From: an uncultured Eubacteriales bacterium
Lineage (GTDB): Bacteria; Bacillota; Clostridia; Oscillospirales; Acutalibacteraceae
Reading direction: 5' to 3'
NCBI GenBank assembly: GCA_934729465.1
Contig: CAKVEP010000013.1
Location: 1-6,736, forward strand
Length of the DNA: 6,736 nt
The notes under the pieces were generated by a model. It worked only from the letters and a program-made list of their open reading frames with translations. It ran no database searches and was not told the origin of the DNA. This document shows positions 1 to 5,883 of the stretch, in pieces (the first letter of the stretch is position 1; the number at the start of each line of letters is the position of its first letter). Position numbers and translations under genes: made by a program.

Positions 1-3
1 TTT

Positions 4-99
4 TTACGTCCTTCTTACATCGCTTAAGCTATCACTGAACCACTCGACTATCGCGTGGTTTTCTACATACAACAAAAAAATTCCCTCAGAAATTTTCAT
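4..99 (-). CDS. Doubtful 31-codon ORF downstream of folD
   Basis: An ATG (97-99) opens 31 codons ending at TAA (4-6), just 3' of folD on the same strand. The predicted peptide, MKISEGIFLLYVENHAIVEW and onward to a VRRT end, reads like ordinary protein but I do not recognise it. Positions 1-60 are about 43% G+C, clearly above the A/T-rich spacers nearby, which hints at something other than neutral spacer. Against it, there is no convincing Shine-Dalgarno (only A-rich sequence), a weak folD terminator overlaps its start, and it is very short. It could be a decayed gene tail or chance. Confidence 0.15.
   Translation of the reverse strand: MKISEGIFLLYVENHAIVEWFSDSLSDVRRT
74..96 (-). terminator. 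Weak intrinsic terminator after folD
   Basis: Read on the minus strand, AAAATTTC (96-89) can pair with GGAATTTT (84-77) around a 4-nt loop. This gives an 8-bp stem with one G-T wobble, and the T run continues to position 74. The stem is A/T-rich and shares its 3' arm with the T tract, so it would be inefficient. Its position, about 10 nt after the folD stop, is what supports it. Confidence 0.35.
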
Positions 100-106
100 T
101 TTTCTT

Positions 107-946
107 TTATTTTCGACAACAAATTACAGTATTTTTCATCAGCATAGCTATAGTCATTGGTCCCACCCCTCCGGGCACCGGCGTTATATAGCTACATTTA
201 TTTTTAACCGCTTCAAAATCAACGTCACCGCAAAGTTTACCGTTACTCATTCTGTTTATTCCCACATCTATAACAACGGCATTTTCTTTTATCATGTCTT
301 CTTTTATGAACTTTTCTTTACCCACTGCTACTATCAGTATATCCGCTGTTCTACATATATCTTTTAAATTTTTAGTTTTGCTGTGACAAATCGTTACGGT
401 TCCGTTTCTTTGCAGCAATAGCATAGATATCGGCTTTCCTACTATATTACTGCGTCCTACAACAACACAATTTTTTCCTTGTATTTCTATATTTTCCCTG
501 TCTAAAATCCTTACTATTCCTGCTGGTGTACATGGTAAAATTTTAGCTGTTCCTTGCATAAGCTTTCCCACATTTACACTATTAAATGAATCCACATCCT
601 TTTCACTTGATATGGCGTTTATTACGGCGTCTTCATTTATATGTTCTGGTAATGGGAGCTGTACTAATATTCCGCTCACGCTTTCTTTGTTATTTAATTC
701 ATTTATTAAGCTAATAAGCTCCTTTTCAGACGTGCTCTTATCCAAAAGATACTCCTCGGATTTAATCCCCACTTTCTCACACGCTTTTTTCTTATTATTT
801 ACATATATTTTTGATGCTGCGTCATCTCCAACTAGGACAACCGCCAAACAAGGGACTAAGCCTTCGTTTTTCATTTTTTCCGTTTCAGCTTTAACTTCGC
901 ACAACACTTCTTCAGATATTTTTTTTCCGTCAATTATGACTCCCAT
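107..946 (-). CDS. folD: Bifunctional methylenetetrahydrofolate dehydrogenase / methenyltetrahydrofolate cyclohydrolase (FolD)
   Basis: FolD is a cytoplasmic dimer that interconverts 5,10-methylene-THF, 5,10-methenyl-THF and 10-formyl-THF using NADP, supplying purine and formyl-Met synthesis. The 279-aa product is normal family length. The catalytic YVNNK motif (Tyr48, Lys52) aligns with the E. coli Tyr50/Lys54 pair. GILVQLPLP at 92-100 is the first signature, and DVD at 117-119 holds the conserved Asp. The Rossmann NADP site VVVGRSNIVGKP spans 161-172. PVPGGVGPMTIAML at 256-269 is the second signature. The open frame extends 23 codons further upstream, but the family N-terminus (MGVIIDGKKI) and an AGGGATGG ribosome site fix the start at 944-946. 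The gene is transcribed away from gpr and has no partner in the window. Identification is secure. Confidence 0.97.
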   Translation of the reverse strand: MGVIIDGKKISEEVLCEVKAETEKMKNEGLVPCLAVVLVGDDAASKIYVNNKKKACEKVGIKSEEYLLDKSTSEKELISLINELNNKESVSGILVQLPLPEHINEDAVINAISSEKDVDSFNSVNVGKLMQGTAKILPCTPAGIVRILDRENIEIQGKNCVVVGRSNIVGKPISMLLLQRNGTVTICHSKTKNLKDICRTADILIVAVGKEKFIKEDMIKENAVVIDVGINRMSNGKLCGDVDFEAVKNKCSYITPVPGGVGPMTIAMLMKNTVICCRK

Positions 947-952
947 TTTATA

Positions 953-962
953 CCATCCCTTT
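953..962 (-). promoter_or_regulatory. folD ribosome binding site
   Basis: AAAGGGATGG on the minus strand lies 6 nt before the ATG at 944-946. It supports this start over the upstream in-frame ATGs, which have no such site and would add 23 residues not seen in the family. Confidence 0.6.
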
Positions 963-982
963 TTATATTTATTTATATTACA

Positions 983-1012
983 TTTATAATTTACTGTATA
1001 GTACATAGTTAA
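983..1012 (-). promoter_or_regulatory. Candidate sigma-A promoter of folD
   Basis: On the minus strand TTAACT (1012-1007) and TATAAA (988-983) are 18 bp apart, matching the sigma-A -35 and -10 hexamers at 4/6 and 5/6. The site is about 37 bp upstream of the folD start. The whole spacer is very A/T-rich, so other pairings are possible and support is modest. Confidence 0.3.
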
Positions 1013-1048
1013 CATTATAAATTAAATTAAGTCAAGAAAATAATGTAT

Positions 1049-1078
1049 GAATACTAACCACGTGTTTTTGTAATAATA
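1049..1078 (+). promoter_or_regulatory. Candidate sigma-G (forespore) promoter of gpr
   Basis: GAATA (1049-1053) fits the sigma-G -35 consensus GHATR. AATAATA (1072-1078) fits the -10 consensus CATNHTA with one mismatch (A for C). The gap is 18 bp, as known for sigma-G promoters. Transcription would begin near 1085, giving a short leader just before the GGAGG site. gpr is a known sigma-G target in Bacillus, which raises the plausibility. The match itself is short and lies in A/T-rich DNA. Confidence 0.4.
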
Positions 1079-1089
1079 CATTAATGATT

Positions 1090-1094
1090 GGAGG
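1090..1094 (+). promoter_or_regulatory. gpr ribosome binding site
   Basis: GGAGG sits 7 nt before the ATG at 1102. It selects this start over the in-frame ATG at 1084, which lies upstream of the site and would add six residues (MIGGIY) encoded by the Shine-Dalgarno region itself. Confidence 0.8.
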
Positions 1095-1101
1095 CATTTA
1101 T

Positions 1102-1995
1102 ATGTTTTTTCGCACAGACCTTGCTTTAGAACTAAGAGAACAAATTGGCAACAATATTGAGGGCGTACAATATTCAAACGAACAAATTGGCAATACAAAA
1201 ATAAACAGAATGCAAATAATTAATAATTCAGCAAGTCATAAAATCGGTAAGCCTATAGGTAAATACGTTACTATTGAAGTCCCTGCTTTAACAGACCATT
1301 TCGATGCTACTGACGAACGTATTTCTATATTATCGGATGAAATTAAAAAGTTTATCCCTACTGAAGGACTCGTACTTGTCGCAGGACTTGGGAATCTAAA
1401 CATTACTCCCGATGCTCTCGGTCCTAAATGTATTCATAACGTTCTCGCTACAAGACACATTTCCGGAGAAATAGCTAAATCTACCGGTCTTGAAAAATTA
1501 CGCTCTGTGGCAGCTGTCGCTCCGGGAGTATTGGGTCAAACCGGCATCGAGGCTAAAGAAATACTTCACAGCATTATAAAACAGATTAATCCTTGCTGTA
1601 TGATAGTCATTGATGCTCTCGCCTCAAGAAGTCTTAACAGGCTTGGGTGTACTATTCAAATAAATGACAGTGGTATTTCCCCGGGTTCTGGCATCGGAAA
1701 TAAAAGACCTCTTATAAGCAAAGATAATTTAGGCATACCCGTTATTGGAATAGGCGTTCCAACCGTTGTTGATGCTGACACTCTTGTTGCAGATTTACTC
1801 AGCTTAAACGAAAATAAATTTTTTAACCAGCAAACTTTAAAGCAAAAAACCTCGCCAAGGGGCGAAACTATGATTGTCACCCCCAAGGAAATAGACATCC
1901 TTATTTCAAGGGCGGCACTTTTAATCGGTATGGCTATAAACTGTTCTTTACACCCTGACTTCTCTCCTGACGACCTATATTCACTTATATCTTAA
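1102..1995 (+). CDS. gpr: Germination protease (GPR), spore endopeptidase
   Basis: GPR is an atypical aspartic protease (MEROPS A25) made as a zymogen in the forespore. On germination it cleaves small acid-soluble spore proteins, freeing DNA and releasing amino acids. In the 297-aa product RTDLALE at 4-10 is the family N-terminal block where the zymogen processes itself. VAGLGNLNITPDALGP (93-108) and VIDALASRSLNRLG (169-182) contain Asp104 and Asp171, which align with the essential Asp127 and Asp193 of Bacillus megaterium GPR. NDSGISPGSGIGNKR (188-202) and IGIGVPTVVDA (215-225) are further family blocks. The product is shorter than the roughly 370-aa Bacillus enzymes, mostly at the N-terminus, so any propeptide is only about six residues. 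spoIIP follows on the same strand, an order also known in Bacillus. Identification is secure. Confidence 0.97.
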   Translation: MFFRTDLALELREQIGNNIEGVQYSNEQIGNTKINRMQIINNSASHKIGKPIGKYVTIEVPALTDHFDATDERISILSDEIKKFIPTEGLVLVAGLGNLNITPDALGPKCIHNVLATRHISGEIAKSTGLEKLRSVAAVAPGVLGQTGIEAKEILHSIIKQINPCCMIVIDALASRSLNRLGCTIQINDSGISPGSGIGNKRPLISKDNLGIPVIGIGVPTVVDADTLVADLLSLNENKFFNQQTLKQKTSPRGETMIVTPKEIDILISRAALLIGMAINCSLHPDFSPDDLYSLIS

Positions 1996-2000
1996 TTTTG

Positions 2001-2029
2001 TAATATTTTAAATCTCCGTGTCATAAAAC
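2001..2029 (+). promoter_or_regulatory. Candidate sigma-E (mother-cell) promoter of spoIIP
   Basis: TAATATT (2001-2007) is a full match to the sigma-E -35 consensus KMATATT. CATAAAAC (2022-2029) matches the -10 consensus CATACAHT at six of eight positions, across a 14-bp spacer typical of sigma-E. The predicted start near 2036 leaves about 40 nt of leader before the TTG start. spoIIP is expressed early in sporulation under sigma-E in Bacillus subtilis, so the call agrees with known biology, but it rests on sequence match only. Confidence 0.45.
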
Positions 2030-2062
2030 TTAAAGAATGAATGTGTGTGCTTTGTCACTACA

Positions 2063-2069
2063 AGGAGGT
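2063..2069 (+). promoter_or_regulatory. spoIIP ribosome binding site for a TTG start
   Basis: AGGAGGT, part of AAGGAGGT, stands 9-10 nt before TTG at 2079. The in-frame ATG at 2037 lies upstream of this site, has only weak purines before it, and would nearly coincide with the predicted transcript start, so TTG is preferred. Confidence 0.75.
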
Positions 2070-2078
2070 TTAAATATT

Positions 2079-3236
2079 TTGAATATTTTACAAAAAAAAA
2101 GAATTTTAAAATCTTGTATCACCCCTTTAGCTTATCTTTCCACTTTGGCTTCTGTTGCTTGCTTTTCTATAAGTACAGCTCAAAAATTTCACATGCCTTA
2201 TGACAGTATTGATGTGTTATCCGCTGAGTTCATTTTTCCAAGAGGAAGCTCTCTTTGGGGAAAAGTTTCCAATGCTTTTAAACAAGACTTTACTGAACAA
2301 AAAAGCCAAAGTTCAACTATAAATGATTTACCTCAGAAACAAACAAACTCTAATAATCAAGTTGTACAAAGTCCAGAAAATACCGAACCTCAGCCTCAGC
2401 CGTCTTCGTCCGAAAGCCAAGTCGATGACGAACCTCACGGCGAAAATGAAAATACTTATAAAGTAATTGAAAGTCAAATCACAGCCGGCGGAACAAAATA
2501 TGAGAATTTCTATGTTAAAAATTCTGCAAACTACGATATAAACATCGCCTCAGAGCTTTCTAAACGACCCGACGTGAAAATTAAACCAACAAACGAACCT
2601 CAGGTTTTAATAATGCACACCCACACCTCGGAAGCTTACATGAAACGTGACAACGGTTTCTTTTATGAAAGCTACTATCCCCGTTCCACCGACAACAAAC
2701 AAAACGTTACAAGCGTTGGAGATGCGATTGCTCAAAAACTTAATCAAAACGGTATAAACACTATCCACGATATTACTTATCACGATATGCCGTCATATAA
2801 CGGCTCTTACTCAAGGTCAAGAGAAACCGTTAAGTCTAATCTTCAAAAGTACCCTTCTATTCAGGTTGTTCTCGACATTCACAGAGACAGTATGGGAAAT
2901 CGTGAGACTGGAAAAATAAAGCCCACATTTAAATATAACGGTAAAAAAGGCGCTCAAGTTATGATTATTGCCGGATGCGACAAAGATGGTTCTATCGGAT
3001 TTCCAGACTGGGAAACAAATTTACGATTCGCTCTCAGACTTCATCAAAAAACTGAAAGTATGTTCCCCGGCATGACAAGACCTCTTAATTTTAATTCTGT
3101 TAAATACAACATGAATTTAACTCATGGTTCCGTTTTAATAGAAGTTGGCACAGACGTCAACACTATAGATGAAGCCGTATATTCCGGCTCTTTGCTTGGT
3201 GATTCTCTTTCTGAAGTTCTTAAGGAATTAAAATGA
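2079..3236 (+). CDS. spoIIP: Stage II sporulation protein P, peptidoglycan hydrolase of engulfment
   Basis: SpoIIP is a membrane-anchored cell-wall hydrolase with amidase and endopeptidase activity. It works with SpoIID and SpoIIM to thin septal peptidoglycan and drive engulfment of the forespore. The TTG start gives 385 aa, close to the 401 aa of B. subtilis. A short basic N-terminus (QKKRILK) precedes one membrane segment at about 14-34. Residues about 73-125 are a Gln/Ser/Glu/Pro-rich linker. The SpoIIP domain fills the rest: HTHTSEAY at 180-187 and DIHRDSMG at 266-273 carry the expected zinc-binding histidines, and HGSVLIEVGTD at 349-359 carries a conserved Glu. It begins 83 nt after gpr and is followed 13 nt later by a small membrane protein gene. 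The domain identification is secure. The exact start is inferred from the ribosome site. Confidence 0.95.
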   Translation: MNILQKKRILKSCITPLAYLSTLASVACFSISTAQKFHMPYDSIDVLSAEFIFPRGSSLWGKVSNAFKQDFTEQKSQSSTINDLPQKQTNSNNQVVQSPENTEPQPQPSSSESQVDDEPHGENENTYKVIESQITAGGTKYENFYVKNSANYDINIASELSKRPDVKIKPTNEPQVLIMHTHTSEAYMKRDNGFFYESYYPRSTDNKQNVTSVGDAIAQKLNQNGINTIHDITYHDMPSYNGSYSRSRETVKSNLQKYPSIQVVLDIHRDSMGNRETGKIKPTFKYNGKKGAQVMIIAGCDKDGSIGFPDWETNLRFALRLHQKTESMFPGMTRPLNFNSVKYNMNLTHGSVLIEVGTDVNTIDEAVYSGSLLGDSLSEVLKELK

Positions 3237-3249
3237 TTGGGGAGATTTA

Positions 3250-3471
3250 ATGAAACATTGTTTAAGGAAGTATAAATATTTTTTGGTATCTATGATATGT
3301 ACCTTACTGTTGCTCATTTTACTTTCGGGGTTTATTATTGTTGAAAAAAACACCAGATACATTGCCTTTGGTGATACTTCCCCCTTTTTTTCTTACAGTT
3401 GTAACGAACAAAATAAGCTCTTTTCTTTATCGGTACACTTCATGGGCAACGATTATAAAATATCTGTTTAA
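3250..3471 (+). CDS. Small one-helix membrane protein, function unknown
   Basis: The 73-aa product has a basic N-terminus (MKHCLRKYKY) and one strongly hydrophobic segment at about 11-31. A roughly 42-residue tail containing NTRYIAFGD (34-42) follows. By the positive-inside rule the tail should lie outside the cytoplasm. GGGGAG at 3239-3244 is placed 5 nt before the ATG, only a few bases after the spoIIP stop, so it is probably co-transcribed and translated with spoIIP. That suggests a role in sporulation, but I recognise no named family. In B. subtilis spoIIP is also followed by a small uncharacterised gene (yqxA), but I see no similarity I can vouch for. It is a real gene by its ribosome site, spacing and membrane-protein design. 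Confidence 0.75.
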   Translation: MKHCLRKYKYFLVSMICTLLLLILLSGFIIVEKNTRYIAFGDTSPFFSYSCNEQNKLFSLSVHFMGNDYKISV

Positions 3472-3485
3472 AATCCAACTTGCCG

Positions 3486-3513
3486 TTGATTTATAATCTT
3501 TAAGTGATATAAT
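3486..3513 (+). promoter_or_regulatory. Sigma-A promoter with extended -10, upstream of the 221-aa gene and murC
   Basis: TTGATT (3486-3491) and a perfect TATAAT (3508-3513) lie 16 bp apart, and TGA just before the -10 makes it a TGN-extended box. Transcription would begin near 3520, about 30 nt before the TTG start at 3551. This would make the 221-aa gene and murC a vegetative unit independent of the sporulation genes upstream. Confidence 0.6.
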
Positions 3514-3528
3514 ATTTATTAAATATTA
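3510..3528 (+). repeat. Perfect inverted repeat over the -10 and start site
   Basis: TAATATTT and AAATATTA are exact reverse complements separated by ATT. The 19-bp element overlaps the TATAAT box and the predicted transcription start, a classic place for a repressor operator. It is entirely A/T, so chance in A/T-rich DNA cannot be excluded. Confidence 0.4.
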
Positions 3529-3538
3529 CTATAAATAA

Positions 3539-3543
3539 GGGGG
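3539..3543 (+). promoter_or_regulatory. Ribosome binding site for the TTG start at 3551
   Basis: GGGGG, preceded by AA, is 7 nt before TTG at 3551. No in-frame ATG occurs in the early coding region, so TTG is the only start that keeps the hydrophobic N-terminus. Confidence 0.6.
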
Positions 3544-3550
3544 CTATATT

Positions 3551-4216
3551 TTGTATTATCAAGAACGTGGCAAGATTTTTAAAAAAATTTGTATTTTCAT
3601 TCTTTTGATTTCAGCTCAGCTTTCTTTCCCCTATAACTACTATGCCGAACAAGCGGCTCCCCAAAACAACCCTCCAACTACACAAGCTCCTCAAAACACC
3701 CCTTCAGAGGGCGAAAATTCTCAAGCCAATACAGAAAACAATGCCCCCGCTCCGGCTGAACAGTCGCCAGAGCAACCTCCTCAGCAACCGCCTCCTCCTG
3801 CTGTACAAAATGAAAATCCTTCTGTTAAATCTAAGAAAGTCCCGGCTAAAAAAAGTACTCAGCAGCCAAAAAAGGAGACCGTCCAAAAGCAGGAATCCGA
3901 AAACAAAGACGCTGTCAAAGAAAAAGAAGACAAAAAAGAAAATAAAGTTATTTTGCCCGAGGTTCTCCCTGAAGAGGTTTTGCCTCCAAGCAATACACAA
4001 TCTTCTACATATGACACCGAGCAACAACAAAACAGCTTTGTTAAGGGCGTTATAGCGTGGGTTTTTATTGCAATAGGAATTGCTATTATCGGATTTGTTA
4101 TATGGTCAAACAGAAAAATTCCTAAGGACTCTTTGCCTTTGTTTGAGGGTAAACATGATTTAAAATCTAAATTGAAAAATTCAAGAAATTATGGTAAAAA
4201 TATTCGTAGAAAATAA
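3551..4216 (+). CDS. Membrane protein with Pro/Gln/Glu/Lys-rich stalk, function unknown
   Basis: The 221-aa product begins with a basic start (RGKIFKK) and a hydrophobic segment at about 13-28, then YYA-E (cut possible after Ala32), consistent with a signal peptide. Residues about 33-95 are rich in Pro, Gln, Asn and Ala with proline runs. Residues about 95-135 are Lys/Glu/Gln-rich and highly charged. LPEVLPEEVLPP lies at 135-146. A clear membrane helix at about 166-185 is followed by a basic tail (KIPKDS to NIRRK). The likely topology is an extracytoplasmic disordered stalk, one helix and a short cytoplasmic tail. It ends 16 nt before murC, so the two are probably an operon and a cell-envelope role is a reasonable guess. 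I recognise no family, and low complexity makes distant matches unreliable. Confidence 0.8.
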   Translation: MYYQERGKIFKKICIFILLISAQLSFPYNYYAEQAAPQNNPPTTQAPQNTPSEGENSQANTENNAPAPAEQSPEQPPQQPPPPAVQNENPSVKSKKVPAKKSTQQPKKETVQKQESENKDAVKEKEDKKENKVILPEVLPEEVLPPSNTQSSTYDTEQQQNSFVKGVIAWVFIAIGIAIIGFVIWSNRKIPKDSLPLFEGKHDLKSKLKNSRNYGKNIRRK

Positions 4217-4218
4217 TT

Positions 4219-4223
4219 GGGAG
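4219..4223 (+). promoter_or_regulatory. murC ribosome binding site for a TTG start
   Basis: GGGAG lies 9 nt before TTG at 4233. The in-frame ATG at 4224 is closed by TAA two codons later, so it cannot serve, and the next in-frame ATG falls inside the nucleotide-binding motif region. Confidence 0.65.
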
Positions 4224-4232
4224 ATGTATTAA

Positions 4233-5612
4233 TTGATTTGTTCTATCAAAGGTTTAGAAAATGTAAAAAATATTCATTTTATAGGTATAGGCGGCTCGGG
4301 AATGTTTCCTATGGCATCTATACTTAAATGTAAGGGGTTTAATATTACAGGGTCCGACGTTTATGAGTCCGACACTCTGCAAAAGGTAAGAGATTTAGGA
4401 ATAAAGGTTTTCGTTGGACACGATGCCCAAAACGTTAAAGGTGCCGACATTGTTGTTTATTCAGCTGCTATTAAACAGTCTAACCCCGAAATAGTGGCTG
4501 CTCAAGAACTTAATATCAAAACAATCGAAAGAAGTGTTATGCTGGGTATTATCACCTCTTCTTACCCTAATTCAATTGCCGTTTCCGGAACTCACGGTAA
4601 AACCTCAACAACGTCTATGATTACAAGTATTTTAATAGATGCTCAGAAATCTCCAACCGCAATAATAGGCGGTACCCTTCCTAAGATTAACGGAAATAGC
4701 TGTATTGGAAAGTCTGACACAATAGTTTGTGAAGCTTGCGAATATGTTGACAGCTTTTTAAAGTTACATCCAACAATTTCTGTTATTCAAAACGTTGAGG
4801 CTGACCACCTTGATTATTTTAAAACTTTTGAAAATTTCAAAAATTCCTTTAGGAAGTTCGCTAATCAAACAAGTAAATTATTAGTTGTTAACGGAGACGA
4901 TGTTAACGCCAGAGAGGTTGTTAAAGAGAGTACGGCTGAAAAAATATTTTATGGTTTTTCTAAGGACAACGAATACTACATTGATAATTTGACGTTTGAT
5001 AAAAGACAATTCCCTTCTTTCACTATCGTTAAAAATGGTGAACCTCTTTTTGATGTGTGTTTAAGCGTCCCGGGAAGGCACAATATTTACAACGCATTAG
5101 CTGCTGCAATTGTGGCTATCAACTCAGGGGTGGACTATCAAACTGTGGCTTCTTCTTTGAAAAACTTCAGGGGGGCTCACAGACGTTTTGAAATTTTGTT
5201 TAACAAAGACGGTATCGTTGTTGCTGATGATTTTGCTCATCATCCCACAGAAATTAAAAATATTTTGTCTACCGCTATGAATATGGGTTTTAAAAGAGTT
5301 TGGGTTGTGTTTCAGCCTCACACCTTCTCAAGGACATTTTTATTCTTAGACCAATTTGCGGAGGTTTTGTCTATCGCCGATAGAGTGGTGTTGTCTGAAA
5401 TTCTTCCCGTTAGGGAAGTTAACACCTACAACATTTACTCTGAGGATTTAGCTAAAAAAATTCCTGGCTGCGTTTGTTTGAAAACTTTCGATGAAATTAC
5501 CGATTTTATTTTGAAAAACGTTTCAAGTGGAGATTTAGTCCTCACAATGGGCGGGGGAAATATATATAAATGTGCTAACTCGATTGTTTCAAAATTACAA
5601 AATTTAAAATAG
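4233..5612 (+). CDS. murC: UDP-N-acetylmuramate--L-alanine ligase (MurC)
   Basis: MurC uses ATP to join L-alanine to UDP-MurNAc, the first step of the peptidoglycan stem peptide, in the cytoplasm. The 459-aa product is full length with all three Mur ligase domains. The N-terminal UDP-binding domain (about 10-105) has IHFIGIGGSGM at 14-24. The central ATPase domain has the P-loop GTHGKTSTT at 119-127, EACEYVDSF at 167-175 and NVEADHLDYF at 187-196. GRHNIYNALA at 281-290 marks the end of that domain. The C-terminal domain has DDFAHHPTEI at 332-341 and QPHTFSRT at 361-368. The HHPTE block and GIGGSGM separate MurC from MurD, MurE and MurF. A TTG start follows from the ribosome site. It shares a promoter with the 221-aa gene and ends at a strong terminator. 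Identification is secure. Confidence 0.97.
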   Translation: MICSIKGLENVKNIHFIGIGGSGMFPMASILKCKGFNITGSDVYESDTLQKVRDLGIKVFVGHDAQNVKGADIVVYSAAIKQSNPEIVAAQELNIKTIERSVMLGIITSSYPNSIAVSGTHGKTSTTSMITSILIDAQKSPTAIIGGTLPKINGNSCIGKSDTIVCEACEYVDSFLKLHPTISVIQNVEADHLDYFKTFENFKNSFRKFANQTSKLLVVNGDDVNAREVVKESTAEKIFYGFSKDNEYYIDNLTFDKRQFPSFTIVKNGEPLFDVCLSVPGRHNIYNALAAAIVAINSGVDYQTVASSLKNFRGAHRRFEILFNKDGIVVADDFAHHPTEIKNILSTAMNMGFKRVWVVFQPHTFSRTFLFLDQFAEVLSIADRVVLSEILPVREVNTYNIYSEDLAKKIPGCVCLKTFDEITDFILKNVSSGDLVLTMGGGNIYKCANSIVSKLQNLK

Positions 5613-5622
5613 GCTATTATCC

Positions 5623-5657
5623 AAAATCCTACTGCTAAAATTGTAGTGGGATTTTTT
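5623..5657 (+). terminator. Intrinsic terminator after murC
   Basis: AATCCTACTGC (5625-5635) pairs with GTAGTGGGATT (5643-5653) as an 11-bp stem with two G-T wobbles around a 7-nt loop. It can be extended by outer A-T pairs and ends in a run of six T (5652-5657). It starts about 10 nt after the murC stop. Confidence 0.9.
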
Positions 5658-5710
5658 ATACATATTTTAATAAAATTGTTATAAAAATTCCAAAAATATA
5701 ACTAAATCTA

Positions 5711-5739
5711 TTGGCATTTACATGTTTATTGTATATAAT
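5711..5739 (+). promoter_or_regulatory. Sigma-A promoter of the double-glycine peptide gene
   Basis: TTGGCA (5711-5716, 5/6) and TATAAT (5734-5739, 6/6) are separated by the optimal 17 bp. Transcription should start near 5746. It lies after the murC terminator, so the peptide gene is its own transcription unit. Confidence 0.8.
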
Positions 5740-5745
5740 AATTGT

Positions 5746-5883
5746 CAGAAAAGAGGGTTTTTTATAAAATAATATTAAATAACATTTTCTTGAACACAGT
5801 TTTTATATCTGTAGCTACAAAATGGTTTTTAACAGATAAATTAGTCGTATTAAATTATTCGATATGTTAAGGAGGTAAATTTT
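5746..5883 (+). other. Long 5' leader of the peptide gene
   Basis: About 138 nt separate the predicted transcription start from the ATG, long for a 99-aa gene. TATCTGT (5806-5812) pairs with ACAGATA (5832-5838) to form a 7-bp hairpin with a 19-nt loop. The rest is A/T-rich and ends in GGAGG at 5871-5875, 8 nt before the ATG. No ORF longer than about 16 codons, no known riboswitch and no transcription terminator are visible in it. Confidence 0.4.

Noticed and set aside
612..989. 125-aa open frame on plus
   Set aside because: It lies entirely opposite folD, which has full family motifs, and it has no ribosome site or recognisable protein pattern.
1656..1898. 80-aa open frame on minus
   Set aside because: It is antisense to gpr in a conserved coding region and its sequence merely mirrors the GPR motifs.
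3642..4055. 137-aa plus and 108-aa minus frames inside the 221-aa gene
   Set aside because: The Arg/Lys/Leu-rich and Phe/Leu/Arg-rich products are by-products of low-complexity Pro/Gln/Lys codons in the true frame. The true frame has a signal peptide, a membrane helix and operon spacing.
5124..5321. 65-aa open frame on minus
   Set aside because: It is antisense to the conserved MurC C-terminal domain and has no start signal.
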